In this document: piece after piece, positions 43,074 through 55,096 of the stretch | How the letters are laid out: each line of letters opens with the position of its first letter | How positions within the stretch are numbered: the first letter of the stretch is position 1 | NCBI GenBank assembly: GCA_039545355.1 | Contig: BCJJ01000020.1 | Location: 434,001 to 498,000, forward strand | Reading direction: 5' to 3' | Length of the DNA stretch: 64,000 nucleotides | DNA from: Trichosporon coremiiforme | Lineage: Eukaryota > Basidiomycota > Tremellomycetes > Trichosporonales > Trichosporonaceae | Position numbers and translations under genes: made by a program | The notes under the pieces: generated by a model | Seen by the model: the letters and a program-made list of their open reading frames with translations, nothing else | Told to the model about the DNA's origin: nothing | Databases searched by the model: none

Positions 43074-44830
43074 AACTAGGGTCACAGGTTAAGTCGAACG
43101 AGTGGTGCCACAAACGAGGCCGTGAACTGTCGACCTCGCTGCAACCACGAATAACTCATGCATATGCATGTTTCTTGCTCTATAAACAGTTGTTCCACGT
43201 GCATGGGAGTCTTGGTAACCTATATACGAAGCATGGTGCACCTGGGATCAATACTTAATGTGTCCTCCATTAGCAGAGATGGTGTCCTTGATCCTGTTAG
43301 GCATGGACATGATAAGTCGGTCGATCTCATTCTGATCATAGGTGTTCCAGAGCTCCGTAGCGGCAGCGAATAGCCCCTACTGGGTGGTGGGACGAGGGTT
43401 GAGACGGGCCAGGCGGCGCTTGAGGTTGCTCCAAAGGTTCTCAATGGGGTTGAGGCAAGGAGAGCAGGGAGGGTGAGGCAGGAAGCGCATGCCAAGTTGC
43501 TCTGCCTTGCCACGGGTGGCCTTGGCTGTGTGGACGACAGCGTTGTCCTCTACAACCCAGGGCAAGCCATAACCACGCCACTGAGTCTTGACACGCTTCC
43601 AGCAATCAAACAACTCCTTCTCAGTCACCTGGGTGCGATAGATGGCCGCATTGACTCCCTTGCGCTTGGAGGTCGACTGGGAGGTGTCAAACCACACCAG
43701 CTTCGACTTGCCGCCATACCAGATAGCCCCCCAGCACATAATCGACCCACAGCTCGATCTGAAGGTGTACTGGATGTACCTGAGTGTCAGCACTCTTCCA
43801 CAGCATGTAGAACGTCAGGAAAGACACTCACCGCTCATTGGCACGGTCAGAACCGATGGGGCGCGTCACATATGCTCTGTGGAGCTGGTCAATGTAGAGA
43901 GGGACCTCGTCACAGAAGATCACCTTCCTCCACTCTTGGAAGAGTCGCTGCTGCTCAAGAGCATAAGCGAGACGCTTCTCCTTGTGAAGGGGGCTTAGAT
44001 ACGGCCGCACAAGAGCCACAAAGCGGCCATAACCAAGCTGGCGACGTGCACGGCGCAGAGTCATGAGAGAGAGGACAATGTCTCTGTCTGCAAGAGTGTC
44101 CAACACCTCACGATTGCTGGCGAAGGGCTGAGCCTCAAAGACCTCGTAGATCGCTCTGAGGTTGTCGGGAGTGAGCTTGGTGTGGCTGCGGGGGATGCGG
44201 ATCCCCTGGACAGGGTTCAGAACAGCCAGAGCAGGTGGAATGAGAGCCTGGAGGCGAGCTAACATCACACAGTAACCCACAGTGCTCTTGGCGATGTTGT
44301 ACTCCCAGGCGACAGAGGAATAGCTGCGGTAGCGAGCCAAGGACGCAATCTTGGCGCGGCGGCGAGGTGTGAGGCAAGGGCGAGGCATAGCTGCAAGTTC
44401 TGATGAGGTAGAGCTGTTGTGGAAGAGAAGTGGCACTCAAGGAGGCTTATATGCCACAAAGATGGACAGTCGGACGGACTCCGCTGCCGATATGCATGGT
44501 TTCGACTCAATTCTTGGATTTTCCAAAAGCCCAGCTTCGGAGCTTGATACATGAAAGATTTGGGGCAAGCACAGGCCTCGGTGGCTGAGATCTAGGGCGA
44601 TAAGGAGGGTGGTGACATGCAGCTTTATTGTGGTGGTGTGGTGGCCAGTATGCACGGTGCGCTCTGCAGCTCCATTTGTCCGAGCTGCCAAGCATTCCTT
44701 TCGGCTCTACGCGGAGTTTCTAGGCATAAAGAGTACCGTTGCATGAGTTATGGATCAGAACATGAGCCACGGCGAGGTTGACGATGACGGGACCGTGCGC
44801 ATCCGTTCGACTTAACCTGTGACCCTAGTT
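43074..44830 (-). mobile_element. Tc1-type DD34E transposon, copy 2 (transposase nonsense mutant)
   Basis: This copy has the same 1,757-bp length as copy 1, with 27-bp terminal inverted repeats at 43074-43100 and 44804-44830. TA duplications lie at 43072-43073 and 44831-44832, and the inner 12-bp inverted pair is at 43151-43162 and 44740-44751. The only difference I could find from copy 1 is C at 3261 against A at 43379. The flanking sequences are unrelated, so this is an independent insertion and not a larger duplication. Its ends are intact, so it could still be moved by the copy-1 enzyme. Confidence 0.93.
43248..44436 (-). pseudogene. Tc1 transposase with premature stop (copy 2)
   Basis: Exon 1 (44436-43832) and the 52-bp intron are identical to copy 1. 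In exon 2 the codon for Glu in PTTQEGLF is changed from GAG to TAG by the base at 43379, removing the last 44 residues. The three catalytic acidic residues lie before the stop, so the truncated protein keeps its DDE triad but loses the C-terminal helical segment ending in HIKY. Activity is probably lost; residual or interfering activity is conceivable. Confidence 0.88.
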
Positions 44831-44832
44831 TA

Positions 44833-47800
44833 GCCGATGGTCCAGTGAGACGGTTGAGTTTATCCTCCCCCAATGCTACGTGTACTCATTGCCTGCACAG
44901 GCTGAAGCGTAGCGTGATCATCCGTCGTAGCAGTTGGCCAACGTCATCACGCTCATCTGCACACGAGGACACTGCGAACCGGCCCCCGCCGGGCTGCATT
45001 TGCTTTATTGAAACCGCAATAACAGGAAAGGGGTCTACCGCCACCGTCCACTCATCCTGCTCGGTGACAGTGGCCTGTTTATTAACACTGTCGGTGTGGT
45101 TAATGGATATCCCTGCGGGGATAAGGCTCACTGCCGCCGGCAATTTCCAAGGCCAAGTTTTACGAAACCCTACTCACTCTTCACCGACCATTCCTTCGTT
45201 GCTGCTGTCACGATGCTGACGAGATACGGAGGCTGAGATGTTCGCATCCAAGAGGATATGGTCGCAACGAACGAGGAGGACTGACAGTGATGTCGGAGGA
45301 GTGAGACGGCGGAGATACAAGCCAACTTATGGTGTTCGGCTACTAAATGCGCAAATCATTGACTGCAAGTGCCTCCCTTCCAACAAAGCTTTCGTATCTT
45401 CATATGCGTGTCGCGCTACGTCACTATTTCGTGCTTGGATGCACAATTTGCGGATCCGGTAGCTAGCGTGAATCCAATGCTGCGGGCGAGGAGCGTAAGG
45501 TGCAGCGAACTTCATCTTCCGGTCTCCCATTCCTCGCGGTCGGCTCTCGTAAGGCCGTTCTGTTGCCTTCCCGCTTGTGCAGGCTCCACCGATCGCTCAT
45601 CGACCTATGTAATGAGAAGTTCGTCACCCATTTGGTCCATTCAGTTGATAATCAGAGGCACCTACTCGGCCGGCCCTCACCATTGGTGGGTATGCAATGG
45701 CGTCGGCGCCGCGGCAGTTCTTCCTGGAAGCAAGTTCTTCCGTAACAATAAATGGAGCGCCAGAAGTTGAAACTGTTTCAACGGTCTGCTTGAGACTGCA
45801 CCACCTTAATGAGGTGGTTCATCTGTGACATTCACCCGTGACCAACTTCAATCTGTTCAAAGACGAAACGATGATGCCTTAAGTTTATCACGGGCACCAG
45901 CTGGAGACTGTGCACATGGTATTTCATCATTAAGCCGAGCCCAAGATTGCCTGAGGTGGGGTTCCCCACAGGGTGAGGGGGATTCCAACGACGTAATGCC
46001 CAAAGCCCCGTATACGTTGCCAAAAAGTGACTTCTGAGCTTCCGACAGCGGAGGATTAAGGTGACAGCCTTGCGGAATGTCTCAAAGTCTCCACCCGAAC
46101 CGTCAACAGTCCCTTAAAGTGTATTTCTTAACATCTGACTTGCCATGTATGCATCGTTTTCGTGTCACAATCAAAACAAACGTAGCAGCGGGTAGTGCCG
46201 GTGGTGGAGGGACCGTGCAAGCCACTCCCACATCGCGAACTAAGCAGCAGACAACCGGTTGGCGGAAAATATCAAGGGACTCGGTCTCCGTGGCACCTGA
46301 TCGTTGTCAGGCCGGAGCCTGGGGATAGTGGGTACAAACCCCGGAGAGGGTCTGACTGTTCCTCTACCACAAGCAGAAGCGGAGGAGCATTCGCACCATG
46401 TCGCCATACGACCATCACCCGACAGGCAGGTGGTCAGGTCCGCCCTCAGTCTGCTAATTAGAGTTCCGCAAAAGCGTTAATTCACCTCAGAAGGGTTTGA
46501 CCTGGACGGATCCGCGGTCCGATGTCTTTACACGAGATGCCGTCTTTCACCTTTCACACACGGCCGCGTTCGTTGGCTACGGCCCGTACCAGTCGCGGCG
46601 TCCAAACTTGGAACCTCGACTGTGTCCCCCACTCCCATGGTCTTGAGTGACACCTGAGTGTTTCTACACATGCTTAACATCCCTTCCGCACACGAGGAGC
46701 GGGCTGAATACCCCATTAGTTCCATCCCGAAGCGATTTACTCGATCGCGCTTCGGCACGGCACAGCATGGTCGCGAGCTTGTGAGACGGTCAACCAGTGA
46801 CGCTGCAGCAGGGGTTGGTCGGCTGGAGCGGACGGAGCTGATGAGCGAATCCCGCAACGTAATCTACTGGGCCATGGGCCCTCGGGAGGTTTGGTAACGT
46901 TTCCTGAGTGGAGTTCAGATGCTGGTCACTAACCATGCACGTTTAGGCAGAAGCTCTTCAGACCCAGGCAGGTGACTGTCCTGCAACTGTGAGTTGCTGT
47001 CTCCCGGCATGCACCAGCATGGCCAGCACACCCAGCCCGTTGAGTGCAGATCGGTCAGCTGAATCAGTTGACTCTGGTCGCCTGCCTGCGTTGCCGCGCT
47101 TAAGATCTGAATTCGATAGGGTTGCCGGCAATTCAATGCTTGTCGCATTTCAGGCTCCCCTGTGCCTACCCTCCCATGACTCTCACGACAGCCCAAGACC
47201 ACACAACCCCCACCTACCCGAGGTTTCGCGACGACGACGCCTTCACGACATCGGCAAATCTCCTCGGTCTCCTGGCCTTTCAACACCCTACAGTACGAGG
47301 CGTGACTTCGAAACCATCCGTAGTCTTGCGTGGCCGCCCGTACTAGCCAGACAGGCTCTGCGGGGGTTTCAATCGAATAGCAGAACACGTAAGATTATCA
47401 AGGACATGGTATCAGAGGTACGCAAGACAAATGTCTGTGCACCCTCTAACAGACAAACGGGGAACCCGTCGTTCGTCCGATGTAATTGCCAACGACTCCA
47501 ACACATCAACAACCTCAGACACCTACCCGATGGGACCAGCGTAAAACGGGGTCCAACGATACATGTTCTCAAGTCTTGTTCGCACGCTCCCGTGTTCGCC
47601 GTCGTCTCGCGCTGCCGCGGGAGGGTCACGCACCTAGAGCACTCGCGGGCAGTTATATGACGATATGAAGTCATCTTCGAACCACTCCGGGGTGCCGAGT
47701 TACTAGCAGCGGGTAACGGTTGGTAGCATCAAACGCTCTCAACTCGGACGTCCCTTGCAGCGGGTGGGTGCAGCAGAAGCAGCGGGTGTCGAGGATTGTG

Positions 47801-50584
47801 TGCAGCGAGTAACGACAGATGTACAGACTAGTAAATGCTGATGACGACTGACGACCAACTAGATGCTGACGCGTGCCGCGAGCGCGCGACCGTCGTACCG
47901 CTGTATCGTGACGTCTGCAGTGTCGAGGATTTACCGTAAGCAGTGGAAGGCCGAGAACGGCCGCGACGACCAGGGACGATGATCGCTAGCGTCATCACTA
48001 TTCCCGAGATCGACGGCGATGCGCGACGCCAACGCCCGTCCGCAGCTTCCGAACTGTCCGGATCCCCAATACCGCTGCCGTATGGCACCGACTGGCTGAT
48101 TCCACTTACTTCGGTCATCTCCCCGGTTTCCGCCAACTGTTGACCTCCGCTGCATAAACTCGACTGTGCCCATGCTACTGTCTGCACCAAACATCGAGAT
48201 CTCTCCGCCTCCAAGATCCCTCACAGCCCTAGCAGTTTCAGACCTCCGGAAACGTCTTAGTGTCACTCCTAACGCTTTGCCGAGCACAGGAGATGGTCAT
48301 GGGACAAACCTAATGACATGCCGGTCGCTCACTAACTGGCCGAGCCGCGCACCAGTGACGCCGGCAGAGAAAAAGGTCTCTTGGAGGCGAGATCCGCCCC
48401 TGCTAGACTGATCGTAGTTCTGACCACAACCTGCTGCGTGCGATGAGCTGAGCTGCCCTCCGCATGTCCAATACGGTAGATTTCGAATCGGTAGAGCGGC
48501 AGTGCTCGCGAGCTATGACTCCTAAGTTATTGCCATCACAAAAATTGACATCACCGTCGTCCGCACAGGTCTAATGCCCTTACGTCCGATAAGCACGTCT
48601 CCTCGATTCGCAGCACCTCCTCTGTCCTCTCTTAAGGGTTACACTGGAATCACAGGGATCGAGGGCAGGGAACAGCCTTGGCTCACTGACGACAGGATTC
48701 TGTTAATTGCCCTCGCCCGCCGCTGGCAGCCCTCAATAGCACCGCTTACGGCTCTCGTGACGGAATTAGGAAAACAGCTATCTGTGGACCTGCCATGTTC
48801 TCACGCTTCAGCAGCGGTCTGCGGGCACAGAAGGCAACGGCCCGCTCTACGCTCATGCCTGACCCCTGGCCTAATATCTTATGCGCGACCCGATCACAGA
48901 AGGTCAGCCTGCCAGCCTGCAAGCGACTGGCATCATGTGATCCTGTCGGGTTACAGAAGGCGACAGGAAGCAGATATCGAGATAGCGACCGTTCACATGG
49001 GGAAGCGGTATTGAGTTGGAAATCCGTGACGCCGCGGACGTTCAGGATGGCATCCCTAGTGCGGCGCTCAACGCTTTTAATGCTGTCACCAACGTATGGA
49101 GAGCGCCGCTGGTACCCTCACAAGGGCGGCAGTGCGTTTCCCCCCTGCTTTTTGGTACCCTGCTCGTCATGCATGCGCCGCCGTTTATGCTCAGTGGACA
49201 AGGTTTGCCCCGCGAATTAACGCCTGCGGACGCCGAGATTTGTGTGGCGCCGTTGATCCGCAGAGTTGCTCCACCGCAGGAGGTTCAGGAAAGAGACGTC
49301 TCGATACGCGGCACTCGCGTCGAGGTTTTCCGGAAACCGGACTTGCACCCTGCGATAACCTGATGATTTCCCGGGATCCATGACAGGCAGCGGTATTCAT
49401 GCAGCGACTTCTCGGTAGACTGGAGCATGCGCAAGTGCCGTGGTTCTGACTTACGTGGAAGGTGTTCTGTCGCCCATCTGACAGACGAAGTTAAGCGGAA
49501 AGACTGCCAACGTCGCCTGTAGCAGTGATGATTATCGGTTATATGGAGAGCGCGGACTGTGATTGATGCGTTCCTCACCAACATGGCATGCCCTGCGCGC
49601 TTGCCTCGTAACGACCACACTGAAGTTTCGCAGAGGTAAGCGCCCCTGCGGACGACTTCGAATCAGCACGTGCTGCCGCATGCACGTTCGGGTCGCGGGA
49701 GAGTCGGTGCCGCCATGAAGAGCGAGCCTCCAGTGGCCGCGCCTCCAGTATCAGGAGAGACGGAGTGGCGAGCACTACAAGCGCTGCGCTTCTCACCTGC
49801 AACGGTCGGGCTCCGCTCACAAGTCCGATCGCTGAGTCCGTTGGCCGACGGGCATTGTGCACATGATGTTGCTGCCGGTACCGACGTGGGATCCTTGTCG
49901 TACCTGGAACTCGCCCGTACTCCCGTCCTTGTATCATCGTTGAGAGCCTTCGGTGTTTCGGGATGGAGACACGGTCTCGAACCCGATTAGACCACTGATC
50001 AGCCACTATACCCTTTCGGCGCTCTGGAGCGCTCGGGCATCGGACGAGTGCGATTTTGCGAGCTGGCGAGCATCCGAGAGTCGGGTCGCGCGATGTCTCG
50101 GGTTGACGTACGTACGATCGTGGTTCTGACGGTCCTGGCCGAGATGGTGCGTCAGCGGCGTCAGTGCGTCAATGCTGGTATCCTGCATGTTTGGGTTTCT
50201 TCTGTTCGGTGATCGGCTATCTCCACCGTCTCGTTCTTTTCCAGCTGCCGGCCAAGCAGCCCGTGTGCTGCTAACACAAGAAACATCAAAAATAGACACA
50301 ACTACGTGCTCGGCCGGTAAATCTGACATAGCACTGACCTCACTGGCCGACAGCTCACTCCTCGCACGACCGTCGCGATCGGCTCGCCACTCCGGTCTCG
50401 ACTTACGAGGCAACTCGGCTGTCCCACGAAGTGAGAATACGGCCAAGGTACAGACTGGGCCGCGCTTTCTTCCTGCTGGGATAGTCAGCTGTCAAATCGA
50501 AAGAGATGGACAGGAACTTTCCTCGAGAGACTGACTGTCCGGCGAGGCGCCGCCACCGGCAGCGCTTTCAACGGAGTCGTCCTG
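44833..50584. other. 5.7-kb low-coding stretch, unresolved
   Basis: No protein family, RNA gene or repeat is recognisable. Overlapping ORFs of 100-220 codons occur on both strands, for example 46989-47660 on the plus strand, without coherent domains or splice patterns. Confidence 0.45.
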
Positions 50585-50662
50585 ACATCTATGGTGAAAT
50601 GGTATCATGCATCGTTGCCACGAGGATTCGATGCGGTGGGGGTTCGATTCCCCCTGGATGTA
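50585..50662 (+). tRNA. tRNA-Gly (anticodon GCC) with 7-nt intron
   Basis: The cloverleaf is: acceptor ACATCTA/TGGATGT, D arm GTGA/TCAT with AATGGTA loop, anticodon stem CATCG/CGATG, and T arm GGGGG/CCCCC with TTCGATT loop. The loop starts TT-GCC-A and carries a 7-nt intron (CGAGGAT) at position 37/38, leaving 71 nt, the usual size for tRNA-Gly. TTTT lies 3 nt downstream. The first base is A rather than the usual G, so the 5' end could be read slightly differently. It marks the right edge of the gene-poor block, 250 bp from the Sec3 stop. Confidence 0.85.
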
Positions 50663-50907
50663 CTCTTTTGCCTTCCTATGCATTGAAAGGAAAGTCGTTT
50701 GGTGATGTTGAGAGGAGAGAGGACGAATGAGATGGCGTTTTTGGTGGTCGTGGCGCCTGGTGGAGGTGGATGTCCGGTTGCGGTGGAGGGATCGGTGGGG
50801 CACAACGAAATTTGCGGGCTCGTCGTTGAACAGCGTTGAGCAGGAGACGGGCATCCTGTGAGATCATGACAGTTCATATGTGTGTGTATATCATACAAGT
50901 TCTAGGT

Positions 50908-53900
50908 CTACATTCGCTTCGCTCGCTGGCAAGCCTGTTCAACGTCTCTACCGTTGAAGTCAAAGCTCAAGCCACTGTCATTGTAGCTCTTGCTGAGGTA
51001 CTCGTTCGCCCTGTTGATCTCGCCCACCAGAGTCGACGTGATCTCCCGCCAGACATAGTTAATGAGATCCTGGGTAGCTTTGTCGTTCTGGTGGTTGTGG
51101 TGGTGGTTCGCCCCCGGCACACCAGGTGTCGAATCGTCGTCGCTGAAGTGCTTGTCGACTCGCCGGGCCATCGTCTCGACCGCCTTGCGCATGTCCTTCG
51201 CGGTTTGCTCCTTGATCACCTTCTTCAACGCAGAACGGTTGTAGTTCGAGTGAACGGAGATCTCGTTGGCAGGTGTCGTACGAGAAAGTCGTTCGACGCC
51301 GTCAAAAAAGTCCATGAGTCGCGCGAAGCCACGACGTAACATCATCTTGACATATGCCTTCATGTTCTCCTCGTACAGACCACGAGCGCGCTGAATGAAC
51401 ACAGCCAGAGCCGGAATCTTCAGCTTTTGGGTCTCATCGACGAAGACGTTGAGGTTTTCTGGATGTCAGCTCCAATCGTGTTAGCACAACGCACCGATCA
51501 TCACGACGTGGAAGTAAAGCTGGTCCTTGCCCTCGCCAGAGGAGATCTCCGATCCAACAAGCTTGGAGACGTACTGCAGGCTGCCAAGTACGCTGGCGAC
51601 GACCTGCTCATACGCATCGTTCACCCGCTTACGGATGTCCAGTCCTTCAGCTGCGCCTAGCTGGCTCTCAATCCTCTCCACGAAGACCGGGAAGTGTCTG
51701 ACAAAGTAGAACACTCCTCTTCGCTTCTTGATGGTATTCTTCGCTCCGTCAATCGTTTGGATCTGCTCCTTGATGAAGCTGTCGAAGATCTGTCGCTGGC
51801 GCCCGAGCTGCTTCTCGAACAGCTGGACGAGGAAGAGGTTGCCGCCCTCCTGCTCTGCGCCCTGGAGCAAAGTTTCCGTCTCTGCGATGACACCGACGAT
51901 GGCCACAGTATTCTTTTGAGAGCCTAACGTTCCGCCGCTTAAACCGATTGCTGCCTCGATCCAGTTCTTCCACTCGCCGTCTACGAAACCGAACATCAGG
52001 TCCATGACAGTGCGGGCGATCTGCGCGAGAGCGGGGTTCTTGCCCAACTTGGCGGCACTGTGACGACCAGCCTGGCGACGGAAATAGGTGTCGAGATCCA
52101 TGTAGTCTGCGAAGGTCGTCTCGTTGTCGGCGAGGTGAAGGAAGGCGTTGATGAAACTGTCTTCCGTAACGATCTGACTGACGATCTCGCCCATACCGCC
52201 GCTGTAGAGCTCTGCCACTTTGCGGGTCGAGCCATCGGCTTTGCGATCCCGTAAAGCGGCGTGGTCAGCGCCCGGAGCCTTCTGTCGGAGGGTCTTAGAG
52301 CGCGCAACGCCTTCTCTGAGGGCACCACCAATACCGGCAGGCTGCTGGGCGCCTTGCGAGGCTTTGGCGAAGGCTGGGGGTCAGCCATCGGAAGGCTGTG
52401 TCAAGCTTGGACTTACAAACATCGACTACGCCCTCAATCGACTTGCTTAAGTTCTGAATCAGCATGACAAGGAGCTTCTTCATCTCGTCCTCGTGCAGCT
52501 TGCTCATGGCAGTGATGTAGTTCTGTTGTCAGCAGTCGTCGAGCTCAGCTACTCACCAGGCACAGCTTCTTGTACCTCTCGTCGTCCATGTCCTTGACCC
52601 ACAGCACGAGGCCCTCGTACAGCATCAGACTCTCGCAGAGCTCGTTGTGAGGCTCGAGCTTGAGCTGCGGTGTCTTCTTGTACTTCGCCAACGTCTCACT
52701 CGACTTGTGCTTGAAGGTGATGTCGAGGTACTCGAGCACGCGGGTCGCGAACTGAACCGCGATCTTCTCGTACTCTCGGATATGAGCACCTGTCGCCTCG
52801 TTGTCGCGAGCGGCCTGGAGAGCCTTGTACAGCGCTGTTGCGGCTTGCTCGAGCTCCTGTACGCCCCTTTGGGTCGAAGGGCTCGCCTGAGACAGCGCCT
52901 GCAGGTCTTCCTTCGGAACGTCGGTGATGGCCAAGAGCTGTTGAACCTCCTTCAAGAGAGCGTGCTGGTTCGAGATCTGCACCTGTAGACCGCGGTTCTG
53001 GCCCTCGATGTAGTCGATGTCGTCCTGGACAGCGTTGAGCTGCATTCGGTAACCTGTAAGATGGAGGTCGATGTCTTCGAGCTCCGCCAATGTGTCGTCG
53101 ATGTGCTGCAGGACTTGCTCGACTCGGTCGTCAGACTCGAGGAAGGCGTGGATATTGGCTGATTCCAGCGCGGCCAGCTCGTCCAGAAGTCGCTGTTCGA
53201 TCGCGTCAGGCCCCTTGCGGCCGGACTCGCCAGCCGTGGCTGATGTTGAAGCGGTCCAGTCGAAGCCCTCGATCATCTCCTCCACATTCGCCATGATCGC
53301 ATCGCCGGACTCGTCGTCTTCCCCCTCGATGACGACGTCGGCCCCGCTCAAGCCACTGCGCGAGGTAAGGAGGACATCACGAGAGTACGCTGTTGTGAAG
53401 CTGGGAGGGGCAGGATGGAAAGACACACGGCGGTTGATCAGCTCTGGCGGCTCCTGCTCGTCGTCGTACATTGGCGACGGTGCCCTCCGTTCGCGCAGCG
53501 TCGGCGGCGCGAGCGCGTCTGGCACAGAAGAAGTGGCCTGCGATGATCCAGACGGTGACTTGGCCATAGCGGGCGTTGAGGGAGTGCGCTTGTGCTGCGA
53601 AGGCGACTCAGTGACAGTCGGCAGAGCGGGCACAACTGGAGCGGAAGATGGTGCCGGCGGGATCATCGGTTGATCATCATGGGTGAACGAATCGTTTTGA
53701 GGAGTCGCGAGCGACTCCTCCTCCATGCCGCCGTAAGGGTCATCAATGTCCTCCTGGGGCGGAGGCAAGGGTGAAGTGGTACTGCCGGCGGAGGGTCTTC
53801 GTCCGCTAGACGCGCCCAGAGCCGCCATGGCACCTGGGTTAATCCCATTACCGCTGTACCCTACGACGGATGACGTTGGCGTGTCGTTCGAGTTCTGTCG

Positions 53901-54875
53901 TTGGGTCGGTGGCCGACCCAATCCAATGGCATCGCACGCCGCGGCGGTTCCGTTCCCCGCCTTGAACGCGCTCTGGTCGAACACCTCGCCGATACCGACA
54001 CCACTAGGCTGATGGTGATGGTTGCTGTGATTGTCCTTGCTTCGTGCATCGTCCAGAGTCTGCGCGCTCGGTCGTCTTCCCCTCTCATCTAATGTCTGCG
54101 CACTCGGTCGCCTTCCGTGGTCATCCAGCGTCTGAGCACTTGGCCGCCGTCCGTGGTCGTCTGGTCTCCGAGCTCTCTCGTCCAGAGTTTGTGCGCTTGG
54201 TCGTCGGCCGACGGTGGCCGCTGAGGACGCGAGGGAAGACTGGCTGTCCGTGCCGGGCGCGCCCCGAAGTCGTGAAGAAGGGGCAGGCGGGGGTCCCTCC
54301 GGGGCAGACGAGTGACCATGGGCGGAGGAAGCGCCGTGGAAAGTCTGTGGAGCGGGTGCGCTGAAATTGACCAGCTCCGGCAGATGCCCCTTGTAGTCCT
54401 TGAACGACGTGACGAGGCTGCCGAGGAACTGCTGCAGCGCATCTGGTCGCTCAGTCCGCCAGCGATAGGTACGGACCGTCATCGTCAGAGCAAATTCGAT
54501 CGGCTGGAGGTTAGCGTCGTTACATGAACTCGGCCCCACGGCCGTCAGTCGACCGAGGAAGACTCACTCCAATCTGCTCCAGCACTCTCATGTCATCCAA
54601 CTGCCACGTCTTACCCTTTGAGAACGTCCCGTTACTGTTCTTCTTCCCCTTGTGCAGGAGCGGCCGCCCATGCTTGTTGACTGGGTGTCAGCTATGTCCA
54701 ATGCAGGGAGCTAGCTGCACGTACGGGCCAACATGAGGTAGCGCGTCTTCCCGTGACCGCCATCTTCCTCGAATACCTTGATGTACGACAATAAGTTCTC
54801 CTCCAGAGTTCCATCGTCGTCGCGTTTCGAGAATAGCGAGAGCGTCAGCGCCCGCTCTTCGTCTCTGCTGGACAT
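50908..54875 (-). CDS. SEC3: Exocyst complex subunit Sec3
   Basis: Six exons (54875-54725, 54680-54568, 54503-52557, 52522-52417, 52373-51495, 51458-50908) join with consistent phases to 1,248 residues. Residues ~20-130 form the PIP2/Rho-binding PH domain: LLSYIKVFEEDGGHGKTRYL, HKGKKNSNGTFSKGKTWQLD, then PIEFALTMTVRTYRWRT. A ~330-residue disordered linker with repeats follows. Next come coiled coil (~500-640; LAELEDIDLHLTGYRMQLNA) and the helical Sec3 C-terminal domain with DYMDLDTYFRRQ and FFDGVERLSRTT. Sec3 marks plasma-membrane sites where the exocyst tethers secretory vesicles. It lies 221 bp downstream of Cef1 on the same strand. Confidence 0.93.
54048..54209 (-). repeat. Tandem GRRPSAQTLD repeats inside Sec3
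   Basis: Four imperfect copies of RRPSAQTLD followed by D/E and R/H lie in the disordered linker of Sec3 (residues ~187-240), separated by short DHG or ERG spacers. The coding DNA repeats as well. Each copy carries an RRPS basophilic-kinase-like site. Confidence 0.88.
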
Positions 54876-55096
54876 GGTCGGCTGTCGGCGTCGTCGATTG
54901 AGAGTTCAAGGAGATTACTGCCCGACCAGCCGACGTGACGCTATGACGCGCAGCCAACCGAACGTGAACCGGGGGCAAAATCACGTGGACGTTGTTTTGA
55001 TGGGTCGACTTCAGACTCGTTAGGCAACATGCATGGGAGCGCGCATGCATGGAAGCGACAAATAATGACCTTATGCATGGGGTACAAGCTACATAA

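Noticed and set aside
46915..47388. 157-codon minus-strand ORF with several Cys
   Set aside because: The cysteine spacing fits no zinc-binding pattern and nothing else supports it.
46989..47660. 223-codon plus-strand ORF
   Set aside because: It is low-information sequence without a domain or splice context, and a 157-codon ORF overlaps it on the other strand.
48460..48540. D-arm-like GGTAGAGCGGCAG
   Set aside because: There is no matching T arm or acceptor stem.
49950..50040. tRNA-like signals (TTCGA loop and GGTATAGTGG) on the minus strand
   Set aside because: No acceptor, anticodon or T stem can be formed at the right spacing.
28633..50907. Firm centromere call
   Set aside because: An intact velvet gene lies inside, there are no retroelements or centromere repeats, and no chromatin data are available. 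It is kept only as a hypothesis.
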